From: Achromobacter mucicolens
GTDB taxonomy: Bacteria > Pseudomonadota > Gammaproteobacteria > Burkholderiales > Burkholderiaceae_B
NCBI RefSeq assembly: GCF_902859725.1
Contig: NZ_CADIJP010000007.1
Location: forward strand, 186,001-250,000
Reading direction: 5' to 3'
DNA: 64,000 bases
Shown here: positions 21,036 to 34,226 of the stretch, in pieces
How positions within the stretch are numbered: the stretch's first letter is position 1
Layout of the letters: the number at the start of each line of letters is the position of its first letter
Notes under the pieces: generated by a model
The model's database searches: none
Told to the model about the DNA's origin: nothing
The model's input: only the letters and a program-made list of their open reading frames with translations
Made by a program: the position numbers and the translations under genes

Positions 21036-22457
21036 TCAGCCTTGCGCCGTTTCCGCCAGCACGCGCTGGGCTTCTTCAGCGACGCGTTCGGGGGCGGTGC
21101 CGCCCACGTGCTTGCGCGCGGCGACCGAGCCTTCCAGCGTCAGGACCTGGTGCACGTCCTCGGTGATGCTGGGATGGTAGGCCGTGAGCTCGGCGGTGGA
21201 CAGGTCTGCCAGGTCGCAGCCGCGCTGTTCGCAGTCGCGCACGGCGTGGGCCACGACTTCGTGCGCGTCGCGGAAGGGCACGCCGCGCTTGACCAGGTAG
21301 TCGGCCAGATCGGTGGCGGTGGCAAAGCCTTGCAGCGCCGCGGCGCGCATGTTGTCGGCCTTGACCTTGATGCCGCCGGCCATGTCCGCGAAGATCGTGA
21401 GCGTGTCGCGCAGCGTGTCCGCCGTGTCGAACAGGCCTTCCTTGTCTTCCTGGTTGTCCTTGTTGTAGGCCAGGGGCTGACCCTTCATCAGGGTCAGCAG
21501 CGCGACCAGGTTGCCGTTGACGCGGCCGGTCTTGCCGCGGGCCAGTTCGGGCACGTCGGGGTTCTTTTTCTGCGGCATGATCGAGCTGCCGGTGCAGAAG
21601 CGGTCGGCGAGATCGATGAAGCCCACGCGCGGGCTCATCCAGAGCACCAGCTCTTCGGACAGGCGCGAGACGTGCGTCATGATCAGCGCGCCGGCGGCGC
21701 AGAATTCGATGGCGAAGTCGCGGTCGGAGACGGCGTCCAGCGAATTGCGGCACACGCCTTCAAAGCCCAGGGTTTTGGCGACGCGTTCGCGGTCGATCGG
21801 GAAAGACGTGCCGGCCAGGGCGGCGGCGCCCAGCGGCAGGCGGTTCACGCGGCGGCGGCAGTCGGCCAGGCGCTCGGCGTCGCGGCCGAACATTTCGGCG
21901 TACGCGAGCAGGTGATGGCCGAAGGTGACGGGCTGGGCCACTTGCAGGTGCGTGAAGCCCGGCATGATGGTGCCGGCGTTTTCCAGCGCGACCGTCGCCA
22001 GGGCGTGGCGCAGCTGGCGCAAGAGGATCTGCAGGGTGTCGATTTCGTCACGCAGCCACAGGCGGATGTCGGTGGCGACCTGGTCGTTGCGCGAACGGCC
22101 GGTGTGCAGGCGCTTGCCCGCGTCGCCCACCAGTTCCACCAGGCGCTTTTCGATGTTCAGATGGACGTCTTCCAGGTCGAGCAGCCACTGGAACGAGCCG
22201 GCGTCGATTTCGGACAGGATCTGGGTCATGCCGCGCTGGATGTCGGCCAGATCCTGGGCGCCGATGATGCCCTGGGCGGCCAGCATGTCCGCGTGCGCGA
22301 GCGAGCCCTGGATGTCGTGGCGCGCCAGGCGCTTGTCGAAATCCACGGACGCCGTGTAGCGTTTGACGAGTTCGGAAACCGGCTCGGAGAACCGGGCGGA
22401 CCAGGCCTGCGCCTTGTTGGCGAACTGGTTTTGATCGGGGGAGGGAGTGTTTGCCAT
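21036..22457 (-). CDS. argH: argininosuccinate lyase
   Basis: The protein has 473 residues from the ATG at 22457 ([19 protein letters not shown]). An upstream in-frame start at 22487 would add ten poorly conserved residues and is disfavoured. The fumarase/aspartase-superfamily signature [12 protein letters not shown], with the catalytic serine loop, is present, as are [15 protein letters not shown] and [13 protein letters not shown]. The enzyme splits argininosuccinate into arginine and fumarate, the last step of arginine synthesis. It is monocistronic, with its own terminator, and divergent from the mechanosensitive channel gene. Confidence 0.97.
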   Translation of the reverse strand: MANTPSPDQNQFANKAQAWSARFSEPVSELVKRYTASVDFDKRLARHDIQGSLAHADMLAAQGIIGAQDLADIQRGMTQILSEIDAGSFQWLLDLEDVHLNIEKRLVELVGDAGKRLHTGRSRNDQVATDIRLWLRDEIDTLQILLRQLRHALATVALENAGTIMPGFTHLQVAQPVTFGHHLLAYAEMFGRDAERLADCRRRVNRLPLGAAALAGTSFPIDRERVAKTLGFEGVCRNSLDAVSDRDFAIEFCAAGALIMTHVSRLSEELVLWMSPRVGFIDLADRFCTGSSIMPQKKNPDVPELARGKTGRVNGNLVALLTLMKGQPLAYNKDNQEDKEGLFDTADTLRDTLTIFADMAGGIKVKADNMRAAALQGFATATDLADYLVKRGVPFRDAHEVVAHAVRDCEQRGCDLADLSTAELTAYHPSITEDVHQVLTLEGSVAARKHVGGTAPERVAEEAQRVLAETAQG

Positions 22458-22603
22458 GATGGGCAGGATTATAGGGCCTTGCGCCACGCCGGGCGACGGC
22501 GGCCGTTATGCGGGGCCGGAACCCGCTAAGGGCGCGAGTTGTCGGATAATCCCGGTCAGTGCAAGACCCCGGTTTCACGACCCTGTAGAGCGAGTACGGA
22601 TCC

Positions 22604-23977
22604 ATGCCCCTGGAATGGGAAGAGCTAGTCACCCAAATTGATACCCATATGCCCCGGGAGATCTGGGCGCAGACGCTGATCGGCATCGGCGCGCTCATCC
22701 TGACCGCGCTGTTCGTGCAATGGGTGGTCGCGCGGGTGGTCCTGCTGCTTGCGCACCGGCTGCTCGTGGTCAGCGGGCACGGCGATTGGGACAAGGCGCT
22801 GCAGCGCCGCCGCGCGTACCATAACCTCTGGTACGCGGTGCCGTTTGCGGTGGTTTCCATGGGCATCGACCTGGTCCCCCACGCCGAGCGGGTGGTCACC
22901 ATCGTGGGCCGGCTGGCCCACGCGGGCGCCTGGATCTGCGTCTTCGTGGCGTTTTCTGGCGTGCTGAGCGCCTGGCAGGACACCTATTCGGCCACGACCC
23001 GCGCGCAGACCCGGTCCATCAAGGGTTATATCCAGATCGGCAAGCTGATCCTGATGGCGGTATGCACCGTCCTGGTGCTTTCCATCCTGATCGATCGCTC
23101 GCCGCTCTGGATGATCTCCGGCCTGGGCGCGCTGTCGGCGGTGCTTCTGCTGGTGTTCAAGGACACGCTCTTGTCGCTGGTGGCCAGCACGCAGCTCACC
23201 AGCAACGACATGCTGCGCATCGGCGACTGGATCGAGATGCCGCAATGCAACGCGGACGGCTTCGTCAAGGACATTGCGCTGCACACCGTGAAGGTGCAGA
23301 ACTGGGACAACACCGTCACCACGGTGCCGACCTACAAGCTGTTCTCGGAAAGCTACCGCAACTACCGGCACATGTTCGAATCCGGCGGCCGGCGCATCAA
23401 GCGCACCATCCGCATCGACGCGGCCAGCGTGCGCTTTCTGACCGACGACGAGGCGCAGCGGCTGATGAAGTTCCGGCTGCTGCACGACTATCTGCAAAGC
23501 AAGACGCAGGACATCGTTCAGGCCAACCAGACGCTGGGCGAACTGGCCAGCGTGCCGGCCAACCGGCGCCGTCTGACCAACATCGGTACGCTGCGCGCCT
23601 ACGCGCTGGCCTACCTGAAGCAAAATCCGGAAATCCGCCAGGACATGGCGATGATGGTGCGCATGATGGAGCCCACCTCCGAGGGCATTCCGGTCGAGGT
23701 CTATTGCTTTACCGCCGTGACCGCGTGGGTGGAATACGAACGCATCCAGGGCGACGTGTTCGACCATCTGCTGGCGATCCTGCCCGAGCTGGGCCTGCGC
23801 TTGTACCAGCAGCCGTCCGGCGCCGACATCGGCGCCATGGGCGGATACCTGCGCGACAGCGCCATCCATGCGGCGCTGTCGGCCGAGCGCGACCGGCAAG
23901 GATCCATGGACGGCAGTCCGGCGCTGCCGTTCGAGCGCGGCCTGACCGACGGCAAGATGCCGCGCCAGGCGGAATAG
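22604..23977 (+). CDS. ybdG: mechanosensitive channel, MscS family, YbdG-like
   Basis: The protein has 457 residues. Several N-terminal membrane segments (IGIGALILTALFVQWVVARVVL, LILMAVCTVLVLSILI and the pore-lining helix LGALSAVLLLVFKDTLLSLVAS) precede the cytoplasmic MscS domain (RIGDWIEMPQCNADGFVKDIALHTVKVQNWDNTVTTVPTYKL). The YbdG-type C-terminal extension is present (HDYLQSKTQDI, NIGTLRAYALAYLKQNPEI, GIPVEVYCFT). YbdG-like channels give small-conductance responses and osmotic signalling in the inner membrane. No operon partner is apparent; nadE starts 89 bp downstream. Confidence 0.9.
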   Translation: MPLEWEELVTQIDTHMPREIWAQTLIGIGALILTALFVQWVVARVVLLLAHRLLVVSGHGDWDKALQRRRAYHNLWYAVPFAVVSMGIDLVPHAERVVTIVGRLAHAGAWICVFVAFSGVLSAWQDTYSATTRAQTRSIKGYIQIGKLILMAVCTVLVLSILIDRSPLWMISGLGALSAVLLLVFKDTLLSLVASTQLTSNDMLRIGDWIEMPQCNADGFVKDIALHTVKVQNWDNTVTTVPTYKLFSESYRNYRHMFESGGRRIKRTIRIDAASVRFLTDDEAQRLMKFRLLHDYLQSKTQDIVQANQTLGELASVPANRRRLTNIGTLRAYALAYLKQNPEIRQDMAMMVRMMEPTSEGIPVEVYCFTAVTAWVEYERIQGDVFDHLLAILPELGLRLYQQPSGADIGAMGGYLRDSAIHAALSAERDRQGSMDGSPALPFERGLTDGKMPRQAE

Positions 23978-24066
23978 GGCCCGTGAGATAATCCAGCCGT
24001 TGATTCCCGGGCCTCCAGCCCCCCCGGCGCACCCCTCCACGTCGCAATCTCCAGGCGAAATCCCCG

Positions 24067-26640
<2,574 letters not shown>

Positions 26641-26654
26641 GTCTTGTCTTTGAC

Positions 26655-26674
26655 CGGGCCGCACTCGCGGCCCG
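26655..26674. terminator. GC hairpin between convergent glnB and gspF
   Basis: CGGGCCGC/GCGGCCCG with a 4-base loop lies midway between the two stop codons. It lacks a long T-run on either strand, so it is a possible bidirectional terminator only. Confidence 0.4.
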
Positions 26675-26679
26675 CGTTC

Positions 26680-27885
26680 CTACCTGATCAACTGGTTCAT
26701 CTCCAGAATCGGCATCATCACCGCCAGCACGATCAAGAGGACAAATCCCCCCATCAGCAGTATCAGCGCCGGCTCCAGCAGGGCCGTCATCGCCATCGCG
26801 CGCCGCTCCAGGTCGCGCGACAGGTTCTGCGCGCCCCGGTCCAGCAGTTCGGGCAGGCGGCCGGTCTTCTCGCCGCTGGCGATCAGATGCACCAGCAGCG
26901 ACGGAAAGACCCTTTGCGCGCCCAGCGACGATGACAGCGCCGCGCCCTCGCGCACGCGCGCCGCGGCCTCGTCGACCGCCAGCCGCAGCACGTCGTTGCT
27001 GAGCGTGCGGCGGGCGGCCTCCAGCGCGGTCAGCAGGGCCACGCCGCTGCCGCTCAGGATCGCGAGGGTGGACGCAAAGCGCGCGGCGTTCACGCCCAGC
27101 ACGAAGCGGCCGGCCAGCGGCAGCCGCAGCACGCGCGCGTGCCAGGCCCGCCGCGCAGCCGGCACGCGCAGCGTGTAGCGCCACAAGGCGATGGCCGCCA
27201 CCACCGCAATGCCCGTGACCGCGCCCCATTCGCGCACGTAGTCCGACAGCCCCAGCATCACGCGCGTGAGCATCGGCAATTCCTGCTTGGCCTGGCTGAA
27301 GGCGGACACCACCTGCGGCACCACATAGCCCAGCAGGAAGATCACGATGACCACCGACACGCTGGCCACCACCGCCGGGTAGATGAAGGCCGTCATGACC
27401 TTGCTGCGCAGGGTGTTGCGTTCCTCGATGTAGTCGGCCAGCTTTTCCATCACCTGCGCCAGGTCGCCCGATTCCTCGCCCGCGCCGATCAGCGCGCGAT
27501 AGATTTCGGGAAAGTCGCGTGGCCGCGAGGCCAGCGCCGCGGACAGGCGATGGCCGGCGCGCACATCGTCGCGCACGCCGCCCAGCGTGGCGGCAATGTG
27601 CTTTTTCTCGGCCTGTTCCAGCGTGGCGCTGAGCGCCGCATCCAATGGCAGGCGTGCGGCCAGGAGGCTGGCGAGCTGGCGCGTCAGCCACGCCAGATCG
27701 GCGTCCGACAGGCGCGCGCGCAGCGCCGCGCCCATGCCTTCGGCGCGCGCCGCCAGCGAGGTCGACAGGGGCAACAAACCACGGCCGCGCAACTGGTTCC
27801 GGGCGCCGCGTTCGGAGTCGGCATCGATCGTGCCGCGCACGATTTTTCCGAGCGCGTCGGTGGCTTCATAGCGATAGGAAGGCAT
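26680..27885 (-). CDS. gspF: type II secretion inner-membrane protein GspF
   Basis: The protein is 401 residues from the ATG at 27885 (MPSYRYEATDALGKIVRGTIDADS). The frame upstream of this start is not protein-like. Two repeated T2SSF domains are visible (LTRQLASLLAARLPLDAAL and FASTLAILSGSGVALLTALE), along with hydrophobic helices around FIYPAVVASVSVVIVIFLLGYVVPQV and the C-terminal ALILLMGGFVLLIVLAVMMPILEM. GspF is the platform protein contacting the GspE ATPase. Here it is split from the other gsp genes and divergent from gspD, with 176 bp between starts. Confidence 0.95.
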   Translation of the reverse strand: MPSYRYEATDALGKIVRGTIDADSERGARNQLRGRGLLPLSTSLAARAEGMGAALRARLSDADLAWLTRQLASLLAARLPLDAALSATLEQAEKKHIAATLGGVRDDVRAGHRLSAALASRPRDFPEIYRALIGAGEESGDLAQVMEKLADYIEERNTLRSKVMTAFIYPAVVASVSVVIVIFLLGYVVPQVVSAFSQAKQELPMLTRVMLGLSDYVREWGAVTGIAVVAAIALWRYTLRVPAARRAWHARVLRLPLAGRFVLGVNAARFASTLAILSGSGVALLTALEAARRTLSNDVLRLAVDEAAARVREGAALSSSLGAQRVFPSLLVHLIASGEKTGRLPELLDRGAQNLSRDLERRAMAMTALLEPALILLMGGFVLLIVLAVMMPILEMNQLIR

Positions 27886-28061
27886 GGCTGTAATAAAGCG
27901 GAAGCACCTGCCGAAATCGCCAAGAGCCCCGAATTTAAAGGGTTTCCAGCCCGTCACCTTGCCTATGAAATATGACCGGGATGTTGCAGTCACACCCCGT
28001 ATACTCCGACGCGCTTTCCCGTTTTTCCAAACGATTTCACGTCTCGGGCACCTATCTCGTC

Positions 28062-30443
28062 ATGCGTCACATCGCGCAATTCAGCCTTGCATTCCTGCTT
28101 GCCGCAAGTCAACTCGGACCCGCCGCCGGCACGGCTCACGCACAACAGGCGGACAACCGCGTCAGCCTGAACTTCGTCGACACGGACATCCCCGCCGTGT
28201 TGCGCGCGCTGTCCCTGTTCACGCAGCGCAACTTCCTGGTGGACCCTCGCGTCAAGGGCAAGCTCACCCTGGTTTCGGATCGCCCCGTCGATAGCGCGCA
28301 GGCGCTGTCCATGCTGACCGGCGCATTGCGGCTGCAAGGGTTTGCCATCGTCGACGTGGACGGCGTGACGCGCGTCGTGCCCGAGGCCGACGCCAAGCTG
28401 CAAGGCAGCGCCGTTGTGGGCGGAGCGGGACCGGGAGGCGCCAAGACTGCGGCTGGCGCGCCGGCCGCGGCGGGCAGGGCGCCTGTGCCCGTGTCGGCCT
28501 TTGCCAAAGGCGGGGGCAACAGCGGCGAAATGCTGACGCGTGTGTTCCCGCTGAAGTACGAGAACGCCGCGAACCTGGTGCCGGTGCTGCGCCCGATGGT
28601 GCCGCCGAACAACCCGATCAACGCGTATCCCGGCAACAACACGCTGGTCGTGACGGATTACGCGGACAACCTGGAGCGCATCGCCGCGGTCATCGCGCGC
28701 ATCGACGTGCCCAGTTCGATGGACACGGACGTGGTGCCGGTGCAATCGGCCATCGCGACGGACATCGCCATCCTGGCCTCGCAACTGCTCGACACGCAAA
28801 GCAGCGACCCCACGCAGCGCATCGCGGTCGTGGCGGATCCGCGCAGCAACAGCGTGCTGGTGCGTTCGGGCAGTCCGGCGCGCACGCGCCTGGCGCGTGA
28901 ACTGATCCAGAAGCTGGACGCCCAGCAGAACCGCGCGGGCAATCTGCACGTGGTGTACATGCGCAACGCGCAGGCCACGCGCATCGCCGAGGTGCTGGGC
29001 GGGCTGCTGACGGGCCAGGCAAATTCGGCGCCGGGCGCAGCCCCGGGCACCAGCAGCAGCACCGGCGGCGCGCAGGGCGGCGCTCGCACGCAGAACACGG
29101 CCAGCAGCTCGGCGCCGCAGGCAGGCATGGGCATGTCCAGCCAGTCGGGCTCGTCGCGCAGTGGCCTGTCGGGCGAACAGGAGCGCATCGCGCGCGAAGA
29201 CAATTCGACGCAGGCGGTGTCGTATTCCGCGGGCGGCGCCACCATCCAGGCAGACCCCGCAACCAACTCGCTCATCATCTCCGCGCCCGAGCCGCTGTAC
29301 CGCAGCCTGCGTGAAGTGATCGACCAGCTTGACCAGCGCCGCGCGCAGGTGCTGGTGGAAAGCCTGATCGTGGAAGTCAGCGAAGAGAAGGCCGCCGAAT
29401 TCGGCATCCAGTGGATGACCGGCGCGGGCAACATCAACGGCAACGGCACCAGCTTCATCGGCGGCACGAACCTGGGCGGCAGCGGCATCACCGGCAACGG
29501 ACCGACCTCGATCGACGCGCTGGGCAGCGGCTTGAGCCTGGGCGTGGTCAAGGGCACGGTCGACGTGCTGGGCAACGAGGTCATCAACCTGGGCGTGCTG
29601 GCGCGCGCCATGCAGAACACGGGCGAGGCCAACATCCTGTCCACGCCCAACCTGCTGACGCTGGACAACCAGTCGGCCAGCATCCTGGTCGGCAAGACAG
29701 TGCCGTTCGTGACGGGCCAGTACGTGACCTCGGGCAGCAATGGCAGCTCCAATCCGTTCCAGACCATCGAACGCGAGGACGTGGGCCTGAAACTGAACAT
29801 CCGGCCGCAGATTTCCGAAGGCGGCTCGGTCAAGCTGGACATCTATCAGGAAGTCAGCAGCATCGACGAAAGCCGCTCGAACGCCACCACCGGCATCGTC
29901 ACCAACAAGCGCGCGATCGACACCAGCGTGCTGATCGACGACGGCCAGATCATCGTGCTGGGCGGCCTGCTGGAAGACAACGTGACGCTCACGTCCAACG
30001 CGGTGCCGGGATTGAGTTCGCTGCCCGTTATCGGTTCGCTCTTTCGATACGACACGCGCAAGCGCACCAAGACCAACCTGATGGTGTTCCTGCGACCGTA
30101 CGTGGTGCGCGATGCCAACCGCAGCGCCAGCGTCACGATGGACCGCTACGACTACATGCGGCGCGCGCAGGGCGCGGTGCAGCCGCGCGACCACTGGGCG
30201 CTGCCGGACATGCAGGCGCCGATGCTGCCGCTGCCGGGCTCGGCGCCGTCGGTGTCGAACAATGCCTACGATCTGCGGCCCGAGCAGCAGGCGGCCACGC
30301 TGCGCCGTCCGCCGCCGGCCACGGTCGAGACCTTCGCGGTGCGCCAGTATCCCGGCACGCCGCCCGCGCCCGCCCAGCAACCCATTCGCGCGCCGCGGCC
30401 CGTCATGATGACGGTGGCGGTGGACCCCGAGAAGCTGCTATGA
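28062..30443 (+). CDS. gspD: type II secretion outer-membrane secretin GspD
   Basis: The protein is 793 residues from the ATG at 28062, which gives a proper signal peptide ([16 protein letters not shown]...AHA-QQ). An N0 domain ([29 protein letters not shown]) is followed by N1-N3 repeats. A Ser/Gly-rich loop of about 60 residues lies in N3 ([18 protein letters not shown]). The secretin core follows ([57 protein letters not shown]). It forms the outer-membrane pore for folded exoproteins. After the core comes a Pro-rich ~100-residue C-terminal tail. It overlaps gspE by 3-4 bp. No pilotin gene is seen. Confidence 0.96.
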   Translation: MRHIAQFSLAFLLAASQLGPAAGTAHAQQADNRVSLNFVDTDIPAVLRALSLFTQRNFLVDPRVKGKLTLVSDRPVDSAQALSMLTGALRLQGFAIVDVDGVTRVVPEADAKLQGSAVVGGAGPGGAKTAAGAPAAAGRAPVPVSAFAKGGGNSGEMLTRVFPLKYENAANLVPVLRPMVPPNNPINAYPGNNTLVVTDYADNLERIAAVIARIDVPSSMDTDVVPVQSAIATDIAILASQLLDTQSSDPTQRIAVVADPRSNSVLVRSGSPARTRLARELIQKLDAQQNRAGNLHVVYMRNAQATRIAEVLGGLLTGQANSAPGAAPGTSSSTGGAQGGARTQNTASSSAPQAGMGMSSQSGSSRSGLSGEQERIAREDNSTQAVSYSAGGATIQADPATNSLIISAPEPLYRSLREVIDQLDQRRAQVLVESLIVEVSEEKAAEFGIQWMTGAGNINGNGTSFIGGTNLGGSGITGNGPTSIDALGSGLSLGVVKGTVDVLGNEVINLGVLARAMQNTGEANILSTPNLLTLDNQSASILVGKTVPFVTGQYVTSGSNGSSNPFQTIEREDVGLKLNIRPQISEGGSVKLDIYQEVSSIDESRSNATTGIVTNKRAIDTSVLIDDGQIIVLGGLLEDNVTLTSNAVPGLSSLPVIGSLFRYDTRKRTKTNLMVFLRPYVVRDANRSASVTMDRYDYMRRAQGAVQPRDHWALPDMQAPMLPLPGSAPSVSNNAYDLRPEQQAATLRRPPPATVETFAVRQYPGTPPAPAQQPIRAPRPVMMTVAVDPEKLL

Positions 30444-31867
30444 GCGCGCACCCCTTACCGTACGCCTGGGCCCGCGCGCAGCGCGCGGTGCTATCGCTGC
30501 GCGGGGGGCAGGCGCAGCTGACGGTCAGTCCGCGCACGCCGGAATGGGCCGTGCGCGAGATCCGGCGCTGCCACGGCGACATCGGCCTGACGCGAATCGA
30601 CGACGAGGCGCTGGAGACGCTGCTGACCGCGGCCTACAGCCATTCGGAAGACGCGGCGTCGGTCATGGGCGTGGCGGAGAACGAGATCGACCTGGACCGG
30701 CTGATGCAGGACATGCCCGAGGTGGCGGACCTGCTGGAAGCGCAGGACGACGCGCCCGTGATCCGCATGATCAACGCGCTGTTCGCGCAGGCCGCGCGCG
30801 ACGGCGCCAGCGATATCCACATCGAACCCTTCGAAACGCATTCCGTGGTGCGCTACCGCGTGGACGGCACGCTGCGCGATGTGGTGTCGCCGCGCAAGGC
30901 GCTGCACGCCGCGCTGATTTCGCGCATCAAGATCATGGCGCATCTGGACATCGCCGAAAAGCGCCTGCCGCAGGATGGGCGCATCGCGCTGCGCGTGGGC
31001 GGGCGTCCCATCGACGTGCGCGTGTCCACGTTGCCGACCGGGCATGGCGAGCGCGCCGTGCTGCGTTTGCTGGACAAGGAGGCCGGCCGGCTGCAACTGG
31101 AAAAGCTCGGCATGAGCCCGGGCGTTCTGTCGCAGCTGGACCGTCTGATCCGCCAGCCGCACGGCATCGTCCTGGTGACCGGCCCGACCGGCAGCGGCAA
31201 GACCACCACGCTATATGCGGCGCTGAGCCGTCTGGACGCCTCCACCAGCAACATCCTGACGGTGGAGGATCCCATCGAATACGACCTGGCCGGCATCAGC
31301 CAGACGCAGGTCAACGCCAAGATCGACATGAGCTTTGCGCTGGCCCTGCGCGCCATCCTGCGCCAGGACCCGGACGTCATCATGATCGGCGAAATCCGCG
31401 ACCTGGAAACCGCGCAGATCGCGGTGCAAGCCTCGCTGACCGGCCACCTGGTGCTGGCCACGTTGCACACCAACGATGCCGTGTCCGCCGTCACTCGCCT
31501 GACCGACATGGGCGTCGAACCCTTTTTGCTGGCGTCGTCGCTGCTGGGCGTACTGGCGCAGCGGCTGGTGCGCAAGCTGTGCCCGGTGTGCAAGTCGCCG
31601 TCGATGCTGGATGGCGTGCAGGTCTTTCACCCCGTGGGCTGCGAGGCCTGCAACCACACCGGCTACAGCGGCCGCTCTGGCATCCACGAGCTCTTCACGG
31701 TGGACGACGAGGCCCGCCGCCTCATCCACGAAGGCCGCGACGAACGCGAACTGCGCCGCGCCGCGGCGGCCGCCGGGATGCGCAGCATGCGCGAAGACGG
31801 CCAGCGGTGGGTGGACGCGGGGCAAACGTCGCCGGAAGAAATCCTGCGCGTCACGCGCGACGCGTAG
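30440..31867 (+). CDS. gspE: type II secretion ATPase GspE
   Basis: The protein has 475 residues; its ATG overlaps the gspD stop (ATGA). An N-terminal region binds GspL. The ATPase has Walker [11 protein letters not shown] (residues 248-), [12 protein letters not shown] as the Asp-box/Walker B region (about 308-319), the HTND His-box-type [13 protein letters not shown], and a tetracysteine zinc site (CPVC and CEAC about 20 residues apart). It energises pseudopilus assembly from the cytoplasmic side. The gene converges with gspN 21 bp downstream, so the gspDE and gspC-N transcripts face each other. Confidence 0.96.
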   Translation: MSAHPLPYAWARAQRAVLSLRGGQAQLTVSPRTPEWAVREIRRCHGDIGLTRIDDEALETLLTAAYSHSEDAASVMGVAENEIDLDRLMQDMPEVADLLEAQDDAPVIRMINALFAQAARDGASDIHIEPFETHSVVRYRVDGTLRDVVSPRKALHAALISRIKIMAHLDIAEKRLPQDGRIALRVGGRPIDVRVSTLPTGHGERAVLRLLDKEAGRLQLEKLGMSPGVLSQLDRLIRQPHGIVLVTGPTGSGKTTTLYAALSRLDASTSNILTVEDPIEYDLAGISQTQVNAKIDMSFALALRAILRQDPDVIMIGEIRDLETAQIAVQASLTGHLVLATLHTNDAVSAVTRLTDMGVEPFLLASSLLGVLAQRLVRKLCPVCKSPSMLDGVQVFHPVGCEACNHTGYSGRSGIHELFTVDDEARRLIHEGRDERELRRAAAAAGMRSMREDGQRWVDAGQTSPEEILRVTRDA

Positions 31868-31888
31868 CAGTCGCGCCCGTCGCCGCCC

Positions 31889-32653
31889 CTATCGCGCCGA
31901 TTTCCCCACGCTGAACGTCACCGTGTCGCCCGAGCGGCGGCCCAGGGTCGACAGCAGGCCGTCGAGCGCGGCGCGGTCGGCCTCATTCGCCGATCGCGCG
32001 AATGTGGCTTCGCCCTGGAAGCTGATGCCCCGGGGGCCGCTGCCGCCCTGGCCCTTGACGTCGAGCAGGCCGCTTTCCGTGCTGAGGACCAGCGTCGCGC
32101 CGGTTTTACCGCCCTGCACGCGCAGCAAATAAGTCCCCACTGGCGTGATGGGCGAGAGCGCAGTCGCGGCGTTGCGCCAGCGCACGTCGACGGCCGGGCC
32201 GGGGGGAAGCGGGGCGCCCAGGCGAAAGGGCTGCCAGCTGATTTCCAGCATGCCTTGCGGCGACAACGTATTCCAAGGCGCGCCGAGCGCAGGCAATACC
32301 GTCGCGGGCACGCGCAGGGACGACGCGGGCAGCGCCAGACCGTTCCACCCCGGGCGCGCGCGCAACGCGCCTTGCAGCCAGGGATGCGAGATGTCGAGCG
32401 CCATCGTGTCCCAGCGCCATTGCCATTGCACCGGTTGCGGCAGCACGCGGCGCGCGCCTTGGGAGCCAAGGGCGATCCACGCGCTGCCGTGCCACAGCGT
32501 GCCGCTGGCGTCGGCCAACGTGACCGGCGCGTCGTCGGGCAAGAGCGCCAGCACCCATCGCGCGGGCAGCACGGAGGCACCCGCAGCTGCGGCGCACAAC
32601 ACGCCAGCCAACCACAGGCCCGCCACGCGGCGGGAAGGAAATTTCAGCGGCAT
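31889..32653 (-). CDS. gspN: type II secretion protein GspN
   Basis: The protein has 254 residues. One N-terminal membrane segment (VAGLWLAGVLCAAAAGASVLP) precedes a periplasmic domain with the family start LPARWVLALLPDDAPVTLADASGTLWHGSAWIALG. GspN is an accessory component found in some type II systems, and its exact role is unsettled. The ATG shares one base with the gspM stop (TGATG), so the genes are translationally coupled. It is the last gene of the leftward gspC-N block. Confidence 0.88.
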   Translation of the reverse strand: MPLKFPSRRVAGLWLAGVLCAAAAGASVLPARWVLALLPDDAPVTLADASGTLWHGSAWIALGSQGARRVLPQPVQWQWRWDTMALDISHPWLQGALRARPGWNGLALPASSLRVPATVLPALGAPWNTLSPQGMLEISWQPFRLGAPLPPGPAVDVRWRNAATALSPITPVGTYLLRVQGGKTGATLVLSTESGLLDVKGQGGSGPRGISFQGEATFARSANEADRAALDGLLSTLGRRSGDTVTFSVGKSAR

Positions 32654-33237
32654 CAGCGGCTCCCGGCCGCCTGCGGCGGCAGCAGCACGACCTTGCCGTT
32701 GATCAGGCCCGGCAGCGGCCGTCCGTTGGCGTTTGCGGCGCGCGTCAGGTCCACCTGCGAGATGGCCAGTCCCCAATCGCGCCCCGCACCATCCAGCCAG
32801 CGCATCAGCGCCGACGACGGCGCCTGCTCCAACGACAGCGCGACGCCGCCCGCGTCGGCATCGGCCAGCGTCCATTGCCCGGCGGGCAGGCCGGCGCGTT
32901 CCAGACTGGCCGACAGCTCCTGTGTGCTGGGCATGGCTCCTGCGGGAACCGCGCTGCGCTGACGCAGGGCGGCGGCTTGCGCCGTCAGGTCGGCGACGGT
33001 GGCGGCCTGCGTGCGCAGGCCTGGCAGCTCGGCGTGCAGTTTGCGCACGGTGTTCAGGGCGGGCTCGATCAGCGTCACAAAGCCAATCGCCGCGCCCAGA
33101 AGCAACGCCGCGCCGGCGACGAGGCGGCGTTCGCGCGGGGCCAACGCCTGGTAGCGCGCTCGGGCGCGCGCCAGCGCGGGGTCCACGGGTTTGCGGGCGG
33201 CCTGCCACGCGGCTTGAAGTCGATGTAGCGGTGTCAT
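32653..33237 (-). CDS. gspM: type II secretion protein GspM
   Basis: The protein has 194 residues. It has a cytoplasmic N-terminus with YQALAPRERRLVAGAALLLGAAIGFVTLIEPAL, the typical GspM pattern of a charged segment then one membrane helix, and a periplasmic ferredoxin-like part. GspM stabilises GspL and the platform. It overlaps gspL by 4 bp and gspN by 1 bp. Confidence 0.88.
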   Translation of the reverse strand: MTPLHRLQAAWQAARKPVDPALARARARYQALAPRERRLVAGAALLLGAAIGFVTLIEPALNTVRKLHAELPGLRTQAATVADLTAQAAALRQRSAVPAGAMPSTQELSASLERAGLPAGQWTLADADAGGVALSLEQAPSSALMRWLDGAGRDWGLAISQVDLTRAANANGRPLPGLINGKVVLLPPQAAGSR

Positions 33238-34226
33238 GGTTGGCTGCGCACAATGCGCCAGGTGTTGTCGGTATCGCCACGTTCCAGCTTCAGCCCCAGG
33301 GCGGCGGCTTGTTGGATCAACGCGGGCGTTTCTGCGACGCGTTGCGCTTGCGGTCCGGCGTCCGCCAGTTGCAGCGTGAGCGCCTGGTCGGCGTACGTCA
33401 GGTGCGCGACCTTGTCGGCGGCAAAGGGCAGCGCCTGCGCGGCGGCGCGGGCCAGTGGCAGGAAGTCGCCAGCGCTGGCGGCGCCGCGGTTGGCCTGCAA
33501 CGCGTCCAGCCCCTGCTGCGCCTGGCGCGCGGGGTCCAGCACGACGGGCACGTTCGGAAATGCCGCCAGCACCTGGTCGTGCATGCCACGCCGCAAGGTG
33601 TCCGCTTCGCCGCGCAGTTGCGCGGCATACAGGTTCAAGCCCGCTATCCACACCACAGCCGCCAGCGCGCCCCAGCGCCACACCGGCCGCCAGCGTGACA
33701 CGCTGACCGGCGCGAGGTGCGGCATGGCCAGCGACCAGGCGGGCGAAGGCGCGTGCCAGCGCGGATCGGCAGGATCGCGCAACGGCGCATCGGTGGCTGG
33801 CGCCAGCGCTTGCGGGGCGATCAGCGCGCGCACGCGCAGGCCTTGTTCGCTCAGCAGGCTCCACGCGCGGCGCACCGGTTCGCGTGGGGACCAGGCCAGC
33901 GCAACGGACCCGTCGGCGGCGCGCGCGCCGTGACCGATGGCAAGGCCATCCAGGTCGCTCAGGACCAGCGGTTCCAGCGCGCCGCGCACGGCCGCCCCGA
34001 AGTGCGCGCGCGCCACGGCGGGAATCTGCACCGTGGCCGAAATGACGTCGGCCGGGTGCAGAACCGCTTCGCACACGGCTTGGGGCCAGGCGTGCCCAAG
34101 GGCGCGCAGCGCCAGCTCGCCTTGCCGCACGCAGCGGCCGCGCCGGTCGAACCAGGCGTAGGGCAGCGGCGAATCGGCGCCAAATTCCTCCAGCGCGGGC
34201 AGGGCGATGCGCAGGGTGTTCTTCAA
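33234..34226 (-). CDS. gspL: type II secretion protein GspL
   Basis: The protein has 330 residues, somewhat short for GspL. An N-terminal cytoplasmic actin-like domain (LRIALPALEEFGADSPLPYAWFDRRGR) is joined by one membrane helix (WGALAAVVWIAGLNLYAAQL, about residue 195) to a periplasmic ferredoxin-like domain. It recruits GspE to the membrane. Its start overlaps gspK by 4 bp. Confidence 0.88.
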   Translation of the reverse strand: MKNTLRIALPALEEFGADSPLPYAWFDRRGRCVRQGELALRALGHAWPQAVCEAVLHPADVISATVQIPAVARAHFGAAVRGALEPLVLSDLDGLAIGHGARAADGSVALAWSPREPVRRAWSLLSEQGLRVRALIAPQALAPATDAPLRDPADPRWHAPSPAWSLAMPHLAPVSVSRWRPVWRWGALAAVVWIAGLNLYAAQLRGEADTLRRGMHDQVLAAFPNVPVVLDPARQAQQGLDALQANRGAASAGDFLPLARAAAQALPFAADKVAHLTYADQALTLQLADAGPQAQRVAETPALIQQAAALGLKLERGDTDNTWRIVRSQP